Shown here one piece after another: positions 35,721-46,517 of a DNA stretch of 64,000 nucleotides (position 1 is its first letter; every line of letters starts with the position of its first letter). A model generated the notes under the pieces. That model ran no database searches. It was not told where the DNA came from and saw only the letters and a program-made list of their open reading frames with translations. Made by a program: the position numbers and the translations under genes. Source of the DNA: Sequoia sempervirens (taxonomy: Eukaryota > Streptophyta > Pinopsida > Cupressales > Cupressaceae). The stretch spans positions 39,161,382-39,225,381 of the forward strand of contig VDFB02000003.1 in NCBI GenBank assembly GCA_007258455.2. The letters are read 5' to 3'.

Positions 35721-36774
35721 TACTACATCAAATGTATTTATATGTTTAGTAATGAAGCCTCCATAAAATATCTGTAAGGAATACAACTTTATTTTTTAGA
35801 AATGGCCTATTTACAAGACTTTTAGTTTGATAAAATGCAACAATTTTATCACATAAAATCAACTAGTAGTAAAGGAAATGTGTCTCAACATTGCATCTTA
35901 ATTTTGAGAACACCAAAATGCAAATTATGAGTTATAGAGGTCATTTTTTACTCTAAAAAATATCGATATATGTTTTAACTAGCTAAAGAAGGTTATAATG
36001 ATATGGAGTTCTTCAAGACCTTCAATTTAAAAAAGGATCTCAATCAACTTCTCAAATCAAAATTTATGGCCTCGAAAAGTCAATACCCCCCACACTAGAA
36101 TTGTAAGAGCATTTATGACACATAAGAGAAATGTAAGAGGGAGTTATGCATGTTGACCAAGAACATTCACCAACCTATGGAATTTCATTATGACTAACAT
36201 AAAAAATATTTAAGGTTTTGAATAATACAAACTAGAGCACTCAAGTTGGGAGGATAACTATGGCATGTTATGACAAATTCTTATGATAAGTGTAAGGAAT
36301 GCACTATATTTATCATGAGGACTCTTTGTGGGATTTGGGTGAAACCTTTGGGTTGTATTAGCTCATGGTTTTATGGTTCTTTTTTAATCATTTCATGTTT
36401 TGGATTCTCTATTTATTGGGTGTTTGGGATGGATTTTGTATAGTGTTTTTGTAGGTCTTTGCTTTGCATAGTAAATTTTTTAGGTCTTTATGCTACTAAT
36501 ATTACTCTAGATATGAGTTTTGGTGTTGTATTTTGTGAACCTGTTCCTTGCCTATATTATATTATAACCAATAATATTGTTAATTAATACATAGGTTTGA
36601 AATTTAGAGTCTAGGTTTTTTTCCCAAAGGTGTTTTTTGAGGATGCATCATTATTTTGTGATGAATGATTTCATTGTGTTGTTTCTTTCACAAATTATCT
36701 TAGATCACATTCTTTGAACTCATATCTCTTATATTAGCATAGGAACCATTTTTGTACCTTTTCTTCCTTTCATT
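35721..36774 (+). other. Sequence upstream of C1, including the end of its 5' LTR
   Basis: The rightmost part, ending TTTCA at 36772, should be the C1 5' LTR because a decayed primer site follows. Its left edge could not be set since no second LTR copy is in the window. Confidence 0.4.
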
Positions 36775-36787
36775 TCGTATTAGAACC
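36775..36787 (+). other. C1 primer-binding site, decayed
   Basis: TCGTATTAGAACC compares with TGGTATCAGAGCC, two bases after the LTR end TTTCA. Confidence 0.55.
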
Positions 36788-36884
36788 TAATCAACTTAGG
36801 CCCTAAGTGTTATGAACAAGGTTTTTTGTATTAATATTTACTTGTGCGGGGGTGTTCATAGAGAATATCTTTGTTTTAGGGAAG

Positions 36885-37092
36885 ATGACAAGCACATCTA
36901 TAGTAGAGATGGAAAATTTTAGTGGAATTAACTTTGAGCTATGGAATCTCAAGATGGAGGATTTACTCATAGATCAAGATCTATGGGTTCTAGTTTCCAA
37001 ATATAAACTAGTTGCAATGTCACCAAATGATTGGGTAGTGTTAGATAGAAAAGTGAGAAGCCTTATTATGATTTTCTTGGTAGATTTTTTTA
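36885..37092 (+). pseudogene. C1 gag, first part
   Basis: The start ATG at 36885 opens MTSTSIVEMENFSG followed by NFELWNLKMEDLL, the Copia gag N-terminal motif (xFxGxNFxxWKxxM). The frame runs to IMIFLVDFF, where N2 is inserted in a T-run. The following residues LLLNIYEEF resume at 42042. Confidence 0.82.
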
Positions 37093-38286
37093 TGCTGATT
37101 GAATTTCAAGAGTCTTATCAGATTGGTGAAATTCGTAGCAAACACTAATTTAAGTTGACAATTTCATTTGTTAATTAAAATCAATTCAAATTTACACAAG
37201 AATAATGTAGGAAAATTCAATTCAATCCACTAAATTATCATAGACATAGGACTTCTATTTATAATCAAATTTAAATGATACCAAAGTTCGGGTGCAACTT
37301 CAATTATTTTGAGTGACTCCACAGTCCTCATTCACAAGAAAATACATTTTTACAATCTTTCGATTCAATTTGAATTCACTATATAAACTCCTATGTATAT
37401 TTCTCTTTCTTCTACAATTTATTTACTATAATTTACTTTGTTACAACTCCAATGTGCTTCTCTACTCACTTCTCCCCACTTCTTTCCTTGTTGTTAGATT
37501 ACACCAATTTCCTCTCTTTCCCAAAGCTCCTCCTCTCAAGACTCTTCTCAATCCTAATAAAAATTCACTCTACACCATTGCTATGGTGTGTGGCCAGTAT
37601 TATGTTCACTCTACATATTTTTTCATCTTTTCCTTCTTCCCATGTGCAAGACCCCATAATCCTTTCTTTCTTCGCATGCACTATCTCTTATCTCCCCATG
37701 TTGTGCCCATTCTTTTCATCTTCCTTCCTTTTCTCTCCTTTCCATAGGCTACATGTGGATTTTCTTTGTCTTCTTTTTAATCTTCCATATGGTGTGACTC
37801 TCCAATATCCTCATGCCTTCTCATATCTCCAACACCTCCTCTCTTCTCCCTGTGTAACTCAATCTCCAATTTCCATTTAGATATTTGATAAAAAATAAAA
37901 ATAAATAAATTTGTTTAAATATTTGATTTTTTATTTATATTCAACTCAAGTGCAAGCCATAAGCTGAAATGAAGCATGGATTCTCTATCTCTACTTGGAA
38001 TTAAAATAGAGAGTAAACCTCGATCAATTTTTATTCCAATTCAAATACCATAGTCAATGTATGAAAAAACATATTTCAATAAATATTGATCCTTCATAAT
38101 GTATATTAGAAAATGACATTCTGTAAAATGAAATTACACAAATGTTTCCTTGCTCACCTCCAAAGACCACAAATCTAAAAATTAAATCGCACTCCAAAAT
38201 GAAAACCAAAACTAAAACAACAAATCAAAGTAAAACATTATTTTGGTTGATGTGGATTGCCATATACCCAGGATGCTCCTACATCA
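37093..38286 (-). repeat. N2 3' LTR (left copy)
   Basis: 1194 bases aligned with 40840-42041. The first ~50 bases are more diverged than the rest. Very pyrimidine-rich middle (37400-37870). Open frames seen there have no motifs and are composition artefacts. Confidence 0.85.
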
Positions 38287-38808
38287 GACATGACAAGTAA
38301 GAAATTTGTGAGCTTAGGCTTACAAAATGGAGTTGAGTAGTAGGACTACTTTTCTAAGTTACAAATAACTTGCAACATACTCCATGTTGTGGAAAGTACC
38401 CCAAAAAGTCTCTTTCTCCATCTTTTCCAACACTTCGTCAAAAAATTCATCATCCTCCTCCACCAAATTTTCTCTTCATTCTTATTTCTCTTTGTTGAAT
38501 CTCTCCCACCATAAACTGAACTTTATCTCCAATTATGACTTCATCTCATTCTTCACCTCGTGGGATTCAACCCACCACAAACTTTGCACCTCCACCCAAT
38601 TTTTTTTCATCCCCTTCTCTTGTGGCATCTATCCCATCATATTCCAACCACCTCCACCAAAATTCTTCTTCCCATTCCTTACTCACCACTTTACCTACAC
38701 ACTAATCAATATCAATATTATGGAAATTAAATATTTTCATCATCCCCTCATCTACACTTATGTCTTCTTCTTCAAAATCTTCATTCCAACATAATTATCT
38801 TTGTCTTG
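38287..38808 (-). other. N2 3' untranslated region
   Basis: Element strand is purine-rich. No RT or integrase motif in any minus-strand frame. Confidence 0.55.
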
Positions 38809-39620
38809 CTACACCACAACCCTCAACACCTTCATGCCTTCTTCTTCTACTCTCTTCAATTCAATTTGATAAAAAACATCATACCCTTCACAATTGTAAA
38901 GTTTATATAAATCAAAATTTACCCTATCATTTTCTACTACTACAATTCTTCCTCCTATACTCTCAGTTGTAACTTCCAATTTCCTCACTCTCATGCCTTC
39001 AAAAATACATGTTTTAGCTACAAACCCCTTCCTTTCTTCTTCCTTATCCTCTTCCTTTGTTGTCCCAACTACTGGAAACTTTGGCATGATTGAAAAACAT
39101 GTTTTCTCTCCTTCCAAGTCCTTCAAATATTTCTTCCTCGAAACAAAGTAAATATTGGAGTGGCTCTTCACTTCCTCTTCTCTATCCTTCAATGGATATA
39201 AAACATATTCTTTCCCACTCTTCTTTATGGTATATGTGTTCAATTTACCATCATGAACAACTTGTCTATCATATTTCCATAGTATTCCCAAAAGAATATT
39301 GAATGCATCCATAGGCATCACATCACACATGATTTCTTGTAGTTACCAATTTGAAAACTCACCAAACATTATTCATTCACCAAAAAATGATGCTCCTTTT
39401 GCAACCATGAAACTCAATATGGGCTAGGATGTTTGGTTCTCTCCATTTTTAGCTTGTCTACAATTTCTTCATATACTATGTTGCTAGCGCTACCATTGGT
39501 CACAATGAATTTTAACATTTCCCACTCACTTTACGCTTCATTCAAAATAAATTTATTCTTTGAATTAGTTATGGTTTCTTGTTATTTGGATTCAACAAGA
39601 TTCTTTGAAACATCAATGAT
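38809..39620 (-). pseudogene. N2 aspartic protease
   Basis: The active-site region reads LKFIVTNGSASNIVYEEIVDKL (39455-39525), where the usual Asp-(Ser/Thr)-Gly is Thr-Asn-Gly, so catalysis is lost. The C-terminal motif is MPMDAFNILLGILWKYDRQVV (within 38809-39330), with Arg-Pro of LLGRPW changed to Ile-Leu. A 110-residue Lys/Glu-rich tail follows with no RT similarity. Confidence 0.78.
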
Positions 39621-39639
39621 TCTCCATCTTTAGAATCCT

Positions 39640-40791
39640 CTCCATGCTTGGTGAAGTCTCAATTTCATTTTTAGCCTATGGTACATGCACCCTTTCCTAT
39701 TTTCCCTTTCCTCCATCATGTTGGATTTGTGGACATTCAAATGCTCGATGTCCCATAATTTCCCCACATTGGAAACATGTACTACTAAAACCTCTTCCTC
39801 TACCTCTTCCAAATGACCCTCTTCCATGAGAGTAATCTTGTCTTCCTCTTGATAAGTATCTTGTTCCTTTGTTTTCTTGTGTGCTTGCATGAGATGTTAT
39901 TGCTTTGTCATGTTTATTTGGGTAACCTCTACCACTGTTGGACTATTCTCTTCCACATGAAAATTTTCCTCTACCTTGGGAGTTATTTTATTTTCTCCTT
40001 ACAATTTTCTCTTCCACCTTCAATGCATATTGGTATGGTTCTTCCACACTGGTTGTTCTTATCATACTTATCTCATATTGAATGTAATTATTTATCCCAT
40101 TCAAATACCTTGACACTTTCTCTACATCATCTTCTAAATGTCCAATTCAAATGTTCATCTTGTAGAATTCTTTGGTGTACTCCTGCATGTTCTTCTTCCT
40201 TTGCTTCAAGTTTTGCAACTTTTTCAATAGACTGATTTGGTAATATGCAAGCAAGAATTTTGTCTTCAAATTCATCACCATTCTCTCCCAAGATTTAATT
40301 TTATCTTTTCCTCTTTGTTTCCTTTCAATTTTCACATGATCCCAACATAGGGAAGCATGCCCCTTCAATTTTGCGCACATAAACTTCACTGATTTTGGGT
40401 CTTCAACTGATTCATAATAAAAGTATTTCTCCATCTCCAAAATCCAATCAATCAAGTCTTCAAGATTCAAATTCCCATTATAAGCGGGAGGGTCCAATTG
40501 GGGTTTGCTACTAATTTTTTCCATCACTTTCAAAAAAAATCTCTCAGCCACATTTTCTCCATCATCTTCCAAACCAATTTCGAGTGCTATAACTCCTTCT
40601 TCATCATCATCACTACTATACACAATCATAATTCCTCTTCTTTGTACCATTTTCATTGCATCCAACCTAGTTGTGATGCCTCTTAGCATCTCCTCTTTTC
40701 CCATGTCCTCTTTTCCCATGTCCTCTTTTTGCCATGTTGACTTTCCCTCTACAATTACAGGTCTTCTCTTTTCACTCACCCGCAACACCAC
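39640..40791 (-). pseudogene. N2 gag
   Basis: The 214-codon open part (40147-40791) has YNGNLNLEDLIDWI, EKYFYYE, VKFMCAKLKGHASLCW, NLKTKFLLAYY and MQEYTKEFYKM, the retrotransposon gag domain also seen in N1. Past a few stops come an RG-rich stretch and a zinc knuckle at about 39725-39780 reading CFQCGEIMGHRAFEC. The spacing is C-X2-C-X5-H-X4-C, one residue more than standard. A short repeat KEDMGKEDMGKEEM sits near the N-terminus. Confidence 0.85.
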
Positions 40792-40821
40792 CTCTCAGGG
40801 TATTTTCCAACACTAACACAA

Positions 40822-40837
40822 CCTAGCTCTAATACCA
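40822..40837 (-). other. N2 primer-binding site (initiator-Met type)
   Basis: The minus strand reads TGGTATTAGAGCTAGG, a near-perfect match to the common plant primer site. Confidence 0.85.
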
Positions 40838-40839
40838 AA

Positions 40840-42041
40840 TGATGCAGATCAAATTTTGAGATTCTCATCATACTAGCGAAAGTTATAGCCAACACTAATT
40901 TAAGTTGTTAATTTCATTTTTCAATTAAAATAGATTCAAATTTACACAAGAGCAATGGAGGAAAATTCAATTCAATCCATTAAATTATCATAGAGTACGA
41001 ATTCTATTTACATTCAAATTTAAATGATATAGGAACTTGGGTGCAAATTTAATTATTTTGAGTGATTCCATAGTCCTCAGTCACAGGAAAATACATTTTA
41101 CAATCTGCCAATTCAATTTGAATTTACTATATAAACTCCTATGTATTCTTCTCTTTCTTCTACAATTTATTTACTATGATTTACTCCATTACAGCTCTCA
41201 TGTGCTTCTCTACTTACTTCTTCCCACTTATTTCCTTGTTGTTGGATTATGAAAATTTCTTCTCTTTCCCACAACTCCTTCTCGCAAAAATCTTCTCAAT
41301 AACAATCAAAATTCACTTTGCACCATCATTATGGTACACAACTTGTATTATTTTCACTTTGCATATTTTTTCTTCTCTTCCTCCTTCCCCTCTACACAAC
41401 CCCATCCTCCTTTCTTTCTTTGCATACACTATCTCTTATCTCCCCATGTTGTTCCCATTCTTTTCATCTGGCTTCATTTTCCCTCCTTTCCATAGGTTGT
41501 GCGCAGATTTTTTTTTCCTTCTTTTTAAATCTTTGTTTTGTCTTCTTTTTAATCTTCCATGTCCTCATACCTTCTCATCTCTCCAATGCCTCCTTTCTTC
41601 TCCCTGTGTAACTCCTCAATCTATAATGTTTCATTTAGATATTTGACAAAAATAAAAATAAACAAACTTGTTTAAATATTTGATTTTTATTTATATTCAA
41701 ATCATGTGTAATCTATAAGTTGAAAAAAAGCATGAATTATTGATCTTTGTCTAGTATTGAAATAGAGTGAAAACTTCAAACAAATTTTATTCCAATTCAA
41801 ATACCACAATCGATCTCCAAAAAAATAAGATTTCAACAAATATTGATCCTTCATAATACATTAAAAATTGATATTTTATCAAATGAAATGACAAAAACGT
41901 CACCTTGCTCACCTCCAAAGATTGGAGATCCAAAAATTAAATTACACTCCAAAATAAAAACCAAAGCTGAAACAACAAATCAAACTGAAATATTTTTTTG
42001 GTTGATACGGATCACCATATTCTTGAGATGCTCCTACATCA
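40840..42041 (-). repeat. N2 5' LTR (right copy)
   Basis: 1202 bases starting TGATGCAGATC and ending GATGCTCCTACATCA. C1 gag resumes immediately to the right. Confidence 0.88.
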
Positions 42042-42540
42042 TTTTTTGTTATTGAATATCTATGAAGAATTCACTATGAAAACCCTCTAAGAAAATTTGG
42101 GAACTTGTACTAGGATAAAACCTTAAAAAAAATTTTACGGAATGGATGATGGTGACTCTATTACTGAGCACCTAAATATGTTCAACACAATTTTATAACC
42201 TAGTCAAATTTTTTATATGTGACGATGGAAGAGGAATAATGATGTATGAGACTTTTTTTTAATTTACCAAATTCATAGGAAAACCTAGTAATGGTTGTTG
42301 GAAGCATTATCTCAAAATTGGTGCTTGACAAGATCATGGTTACTCTTCTCTTAGAGATGAGCTAAAAGGCTACCTAATCTACTAATAGATCTTATCTATT
42401 CATGGGTAGTAGTACTAGAAGAAGGATACAAGTAGAATGCAAATATTATGGTAGATCTAAGTCTCCATAAAATTCTACGGTAAAATATTAGAACTACAAC
42501 CACTTCAAAAGAGACTACCTGGAGGAGAAAAAAATGAAAA
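42042..42540 (+). pseudogene. C1 gag, second part with zinc knuckle
   Basis: Resumes with LLLNIYEEF, ENLGTCTRIKP, then DDGDSITEHLNMFNTIL, the conserved Copia gag segment. Near 42436-42530 a degraded knuckle reads CKYYGRS...NHFKRDYLEE. Several stops. Confidence 0.72.
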
Positions 42541-42900
42541 GGTAGAATTTGATGATGATTTTGATATATCTTATTAGGAGGATGTATGGGATTCCTTTGT
42601 CATGGGATTTGGAATGCATGCATGGAATATTGACTCTAAATCTTCTTCCCATATGAATATCTATTGAGAGTGGCTTTTAGATTATAAGAATTATGTTGGT
42701 GGGAAGGTATACCTTGATGAAAACTATATATCAACATTGTTGACCACAAGAGAGTCAATATTTTATTCTCTAATGGGAGGATCAAATGGATTACTAGAAT
42801 CCTACATATCCCCAATTTGACATAGAACTTATTATCTATAAGTAAAATAAATGGTACAAGTGTGTAGGTGGTCTTCAACAATAGAGGTTGTAAGATGGAC
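42541..42900 (+). pseudogene. C1 protease region
   Basis: WNIDSKSSSHM (near 42627-42660) corresponds to the Copia protease start (DSG/S then HM), with Gly changed to Lys, and VGGKVYLDENYIST to the GG-(K/V)-V-x-L-G-(D/N)-N segment. Frames are broken afterwards. Confidence 0.6.
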
Positions 42901-43829
42901 TATAGAGTTGTGGTACTTGAAAAGGGAGTTTGACTCAGTACTCTCTTTTAGAATATGCATGCACTTATGCAATATAATAGGTCTTTATTAAATTCAATGA
43001 AGAGTCTATAGAGTTTACACCTTAATCACTAAAACCTACAATGAAGAGATACATTGTATCCAAATTTTATGGTTGGGCATTTGAGTACCTAAGCATACTC
43101 TTATCTTAGGCAAAAATTTACTCACTATGAAGAGAATATTATGGAGCCAATAGGTATATGAACATTCAAATTTTTCATAAGCCAATTTTATTGCATATTT
43201 ATTTAAATATGGTAAATTGAATTAATGGATAAATTCAAAACATATTAAATGGAAATTTTAAAAATTTTGAAAAATAGATTTGAAAGAAGTTGATTGATGT
43301 TGATTATGTGAACTTTTGAAACTATCCTGTATGTTCTCAAGATTTGAATGTTACTGATGAATTCACAAGTGAAAGTGTGTGCAGTTGCAGGGTGACAGGT
43401 TGAAGGACAAGAACATAGTTGAAGTAGGATTGATTAGCCGGATCAAACGGTAAGCCAGTTGGAATCTGGATGCACACACCACAAATGGCATGATAACTTG
43501 TATTTGAACTATTCTAAAAGAATGTAATTTCGTGACTTGAAATGTTTCAGTGTTTGAAGATGAATGGCTTATAGATTAAATTGTCTATCTAAACCTTGTG
43601 TTTTTAAGAAAATGAAAGTACGTATTGCAAGGAATGATTAAAGGATAAGAGTTTCATCATGTAAATTTATACAAATGGATGTTTAAAGTGGAATAAAAGT
43701 TCTTATTTAGTTCGGTGATAGCACATGAAACTCATAAACACCTTCAAACAAACAATTTATATAATATATATGTATACATATACATATATATACATATATG
43801 CATACATATATATACATAAATAGATATAC

Positions 43830-43879
<50 letters not shown>

Positions 43880-46517
43880 ATATGCATATATATCTATATA
43901 TATACATGTATGCATCCTAATGCGAATATATATGTATATATATAACTATATATATATTTATAGAAATATATATATAGTTATATATATACATATATATTCG
44001 CATTAGGATGCATACATGTATATATATATAAAAGTAATGTAAACTTGGAACACATACATAGCAAATGTGAATGAATGTTGAAAACACATATAAGAATATA
44101 TATATATATACACACACATATATTATGTATATATATACATATATAAGCATATATATATACATACACATGTTGATGCTATTTGAATTTAATTCAGTAACTG
44201 ATAATATCATATCGGACTATGTGGGAAATCAAGCTAAAATCTTGAAGGCGACCCACAAAGGACGTGGCTTGTTGAAACCTTATGGCACTATTCAAAAATA
44301 GAGGCCAATGACTATGATAGGAAAACCATAACGGTAATGCCTGGTCGCATGCAATGAAATGCATTACTTCCATTTTAGAATGGATAGTGGGAAGGAAAAA
44401 GAATAGCGAATTGGGGGAAATAATCGACCAACAACAAGGAAAAAGTAGAGAAGAGGTTGTAGTGGTAGAAAAATCAGAGGCAAGCTTCATCCAAAAAGCT
44501 CGATTATTGAGGTAAATCGATTTCCTTTGAAACAAAATTGATTTCATTGTCATTTTTACATATTAAGCTAGTGGTAGTCACTGCATTTTGTTGAAAATTC
44601 GATAGCATAGTAAACATGCATTTTATTTGTCTGTGTGTTATGGCTTTGAGCCAAAGGAAGAGTCTTATCAACCACCTTCTAAGGGTAGCATGGCCTACGG
44701 CTTGCTTGCATAAAAATTATTTAGGTTGGAGCCTTATCAGCTAGCCTATAAAGCTAGACTGAGGCATGGAATCCTTAGAGATGCGACTATCATATAAGTT
44801 CGCACAATAATGCTAGCCCTGTCAAGACTATCAAAATCTCATTCTAACCAATGTGTATTTTATTGTGCCTGATTTTGTAGTGGTTTGAATGTCGAACCTA
44901 TGGGAAGAGGAATAATCCTCTTTGTTTTTATTTAAATGTATCAATTATGTTTAATTCAAATGAATTGCCCTCCATTATCGGCTAAACTAATAATGGCAAG
45001 AGGAATTAAGTTCTTTGTTGAGAATGTGAAACAATATTTGCATAATGAGGTCGCCCTCAATTAGAGGAAATGATGGAATGTATAAGTTTTGGTTTTATTT
45101 AAACCCTATAAGAATCGAACTTCATGATTGATTGGTTATTTTCTTTGAGTAAGACACGGATATGATTCTGCATGTTGAAATGTTTATAAGTTATAAACCC
45201 AGCAAGTCTTTATGTGCAAGATTGAATACGACCCTTGATTGGTTAAGAAAATAATGAACCAGTCATGTAAGGGGAAGTCACTCCTAGAGCAACTAGTGTA
45301 TGCTTGTAATGGCCTTGAAAGGCATGGGTTAAGCTAGGAACCCTGCCTTAACTCAAAGTTAAGTCCTCTGACCGCATGATTGCCCAGTTTCAATTCGATG
45401 AGTATGTTGAATCAATTTCATTATAATTCTTACATAATTGCTCATGAATTTTTAATATCAATTTTGTTATCGAAATGTTGAACAATGGACATTCTGTTAG
45501 CCTAATTTGTTAAAGGGAAATTAAATGGCTTTGCTTGAAAATGATAAATGAAATAGTTGTAGACAATATTTTTACTGGCAAACAACATTGTTCATTCTCT
45601 ATTCATTGAGATAAAACTTTTTTTTGTTCTAGACAATGAATATTAATTTGTAATGTTATTATTCAGCATCAAAATAGCTTGAAACAACTTTGAGTAATTG
45701 CAAAATAGTGTATGTTTCATTGGAAAATGACATTGTTTGTCATAAAATGTAACTGTTTAGTCTAAAATAGTATTTTATTGATGTAAACAGTGAATATTCT
45801 ATTGCAAATGACACTTAATTTGTTGTTAAGCTATCTCTATAGCTGAAAACAGTCTTGTTCATTAAACTGTTTAGTTGGAACAACATTGAAATAGTTGTAA
45901 AAAATGAACGTTCTTTAACAAACAACTTGTCTTATAATTGTTTAGTAGGAAATAATACTTGTTCTATTTAAACAATGAATGTTCATATGTAAACAACAAT
46001 GTTAGATTATCACAATTGTGAGAATGCAATAACAGTATGTGTGAAACTATTAACATAGACTTGTTTTTATTCTTTATTTTTGACAAAAGAAAAGTCAAAT
46101 GGAATACTATTTTATGATTGCAATCTGATTTAATGATTTATTTCAGAATGTATGCACAAATTTTAAAAACTTAAGTAGGCACATATATGTGTATGCACAT
46201 TCGTCTATGTACATACACATACTTGTAACATACCTTCTTTTGTTCTTAGTTCATTTTTAAATGGAAAATGCTTATTGATGGAAGTATATAATAGTCATAA
46301 GAATGATATGACTGATTGTTGAATTACTCTATTGAATCACAAATCTTATTTTTGTTTAGAGAGTAAATTAGTAATATGATTCTTCTTTTGAAGACATATG
46401 TGGAAGAATATTCTAATTCTTGAATGGAACAGTGATACCTTAGTTGACTAGAGCACCTCAAGGTAGATGTTGCTAGAGGGTAGATAGTTGTTATGAGATG
46501 TTGTATAGTAGAAAGTG
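42901..46517. other. AT-rich block between C1 protease and T4
   Basis: No coding motif. It contains TA-rich microsatellite (43758-44170) with a large palindrome, an inverted pair GTGTGTGCA/TGCACACAC (43376-43384 and 43471-43479), and a loose repeat of roughly 60-70 bases at 45640-45985 built on TGTTTAGT...GTAAAC(A)RTGAAT. A few motifs around 43370-43490 resemble 60510-60650, so part of it may be a decayed relative of E1. Confidence 0.4.
43895..44028. repeat. 134-bp near-perfect palindrome
   Basis: Bases 43895-43961 are the reverse complement of 43962-44028 with a single mismatch (43960 against 43963). The arms are not only TA repeats: they contain CATGTATGCATCCTAATGCG and an AACT/AGTT step. 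There is effectively no loop. Confidence 0.9.

Larger units (their letters stand above)
37093..42041 (-). mobile_element. N2: gag-protease-only LTR element nested in C1 gag
   Basis: Direct repeats 37093-38286 and 40840-42041 bracket a 2.55 kb internal region with gag and protease and no RT or integrase. LTR tips are TG(A/C)TGCAG / CTACATCA. The primer site (TGGTATTAGAGC, 40826-40837) is two bases inside the right LTR. It is the same family as N1: both end GGATGCTC(A/C)TRCATCA or a close variant, and both have GACA next to the 3' LTR. The insertion lies in a T-run of C1 gag (TTTTA left, TTTTT right). Confidence 0.9.

Noticed and set aside
37313..37880. Two overlapping plus-strand frames of about 140 codons in the N2 left LTR
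   Set aside because: They lie in a pyrimidine-rich stretch, run antisense to the element and are altered in the other LTR (41037-41646).
39630..39890. 86-codon minus-strand frame over the N2 zinc knuckle
   Set aside because: It is the neighbouring frame; the knuckle CFQCGE...HRAFEC is read in a different frame.
43707..44301. Open frames of up to 97 codons in the TA-rich tract
   Set aside because: They encode only Tyr/Ile/Met/Val strings made by the microsatellite on both strands.
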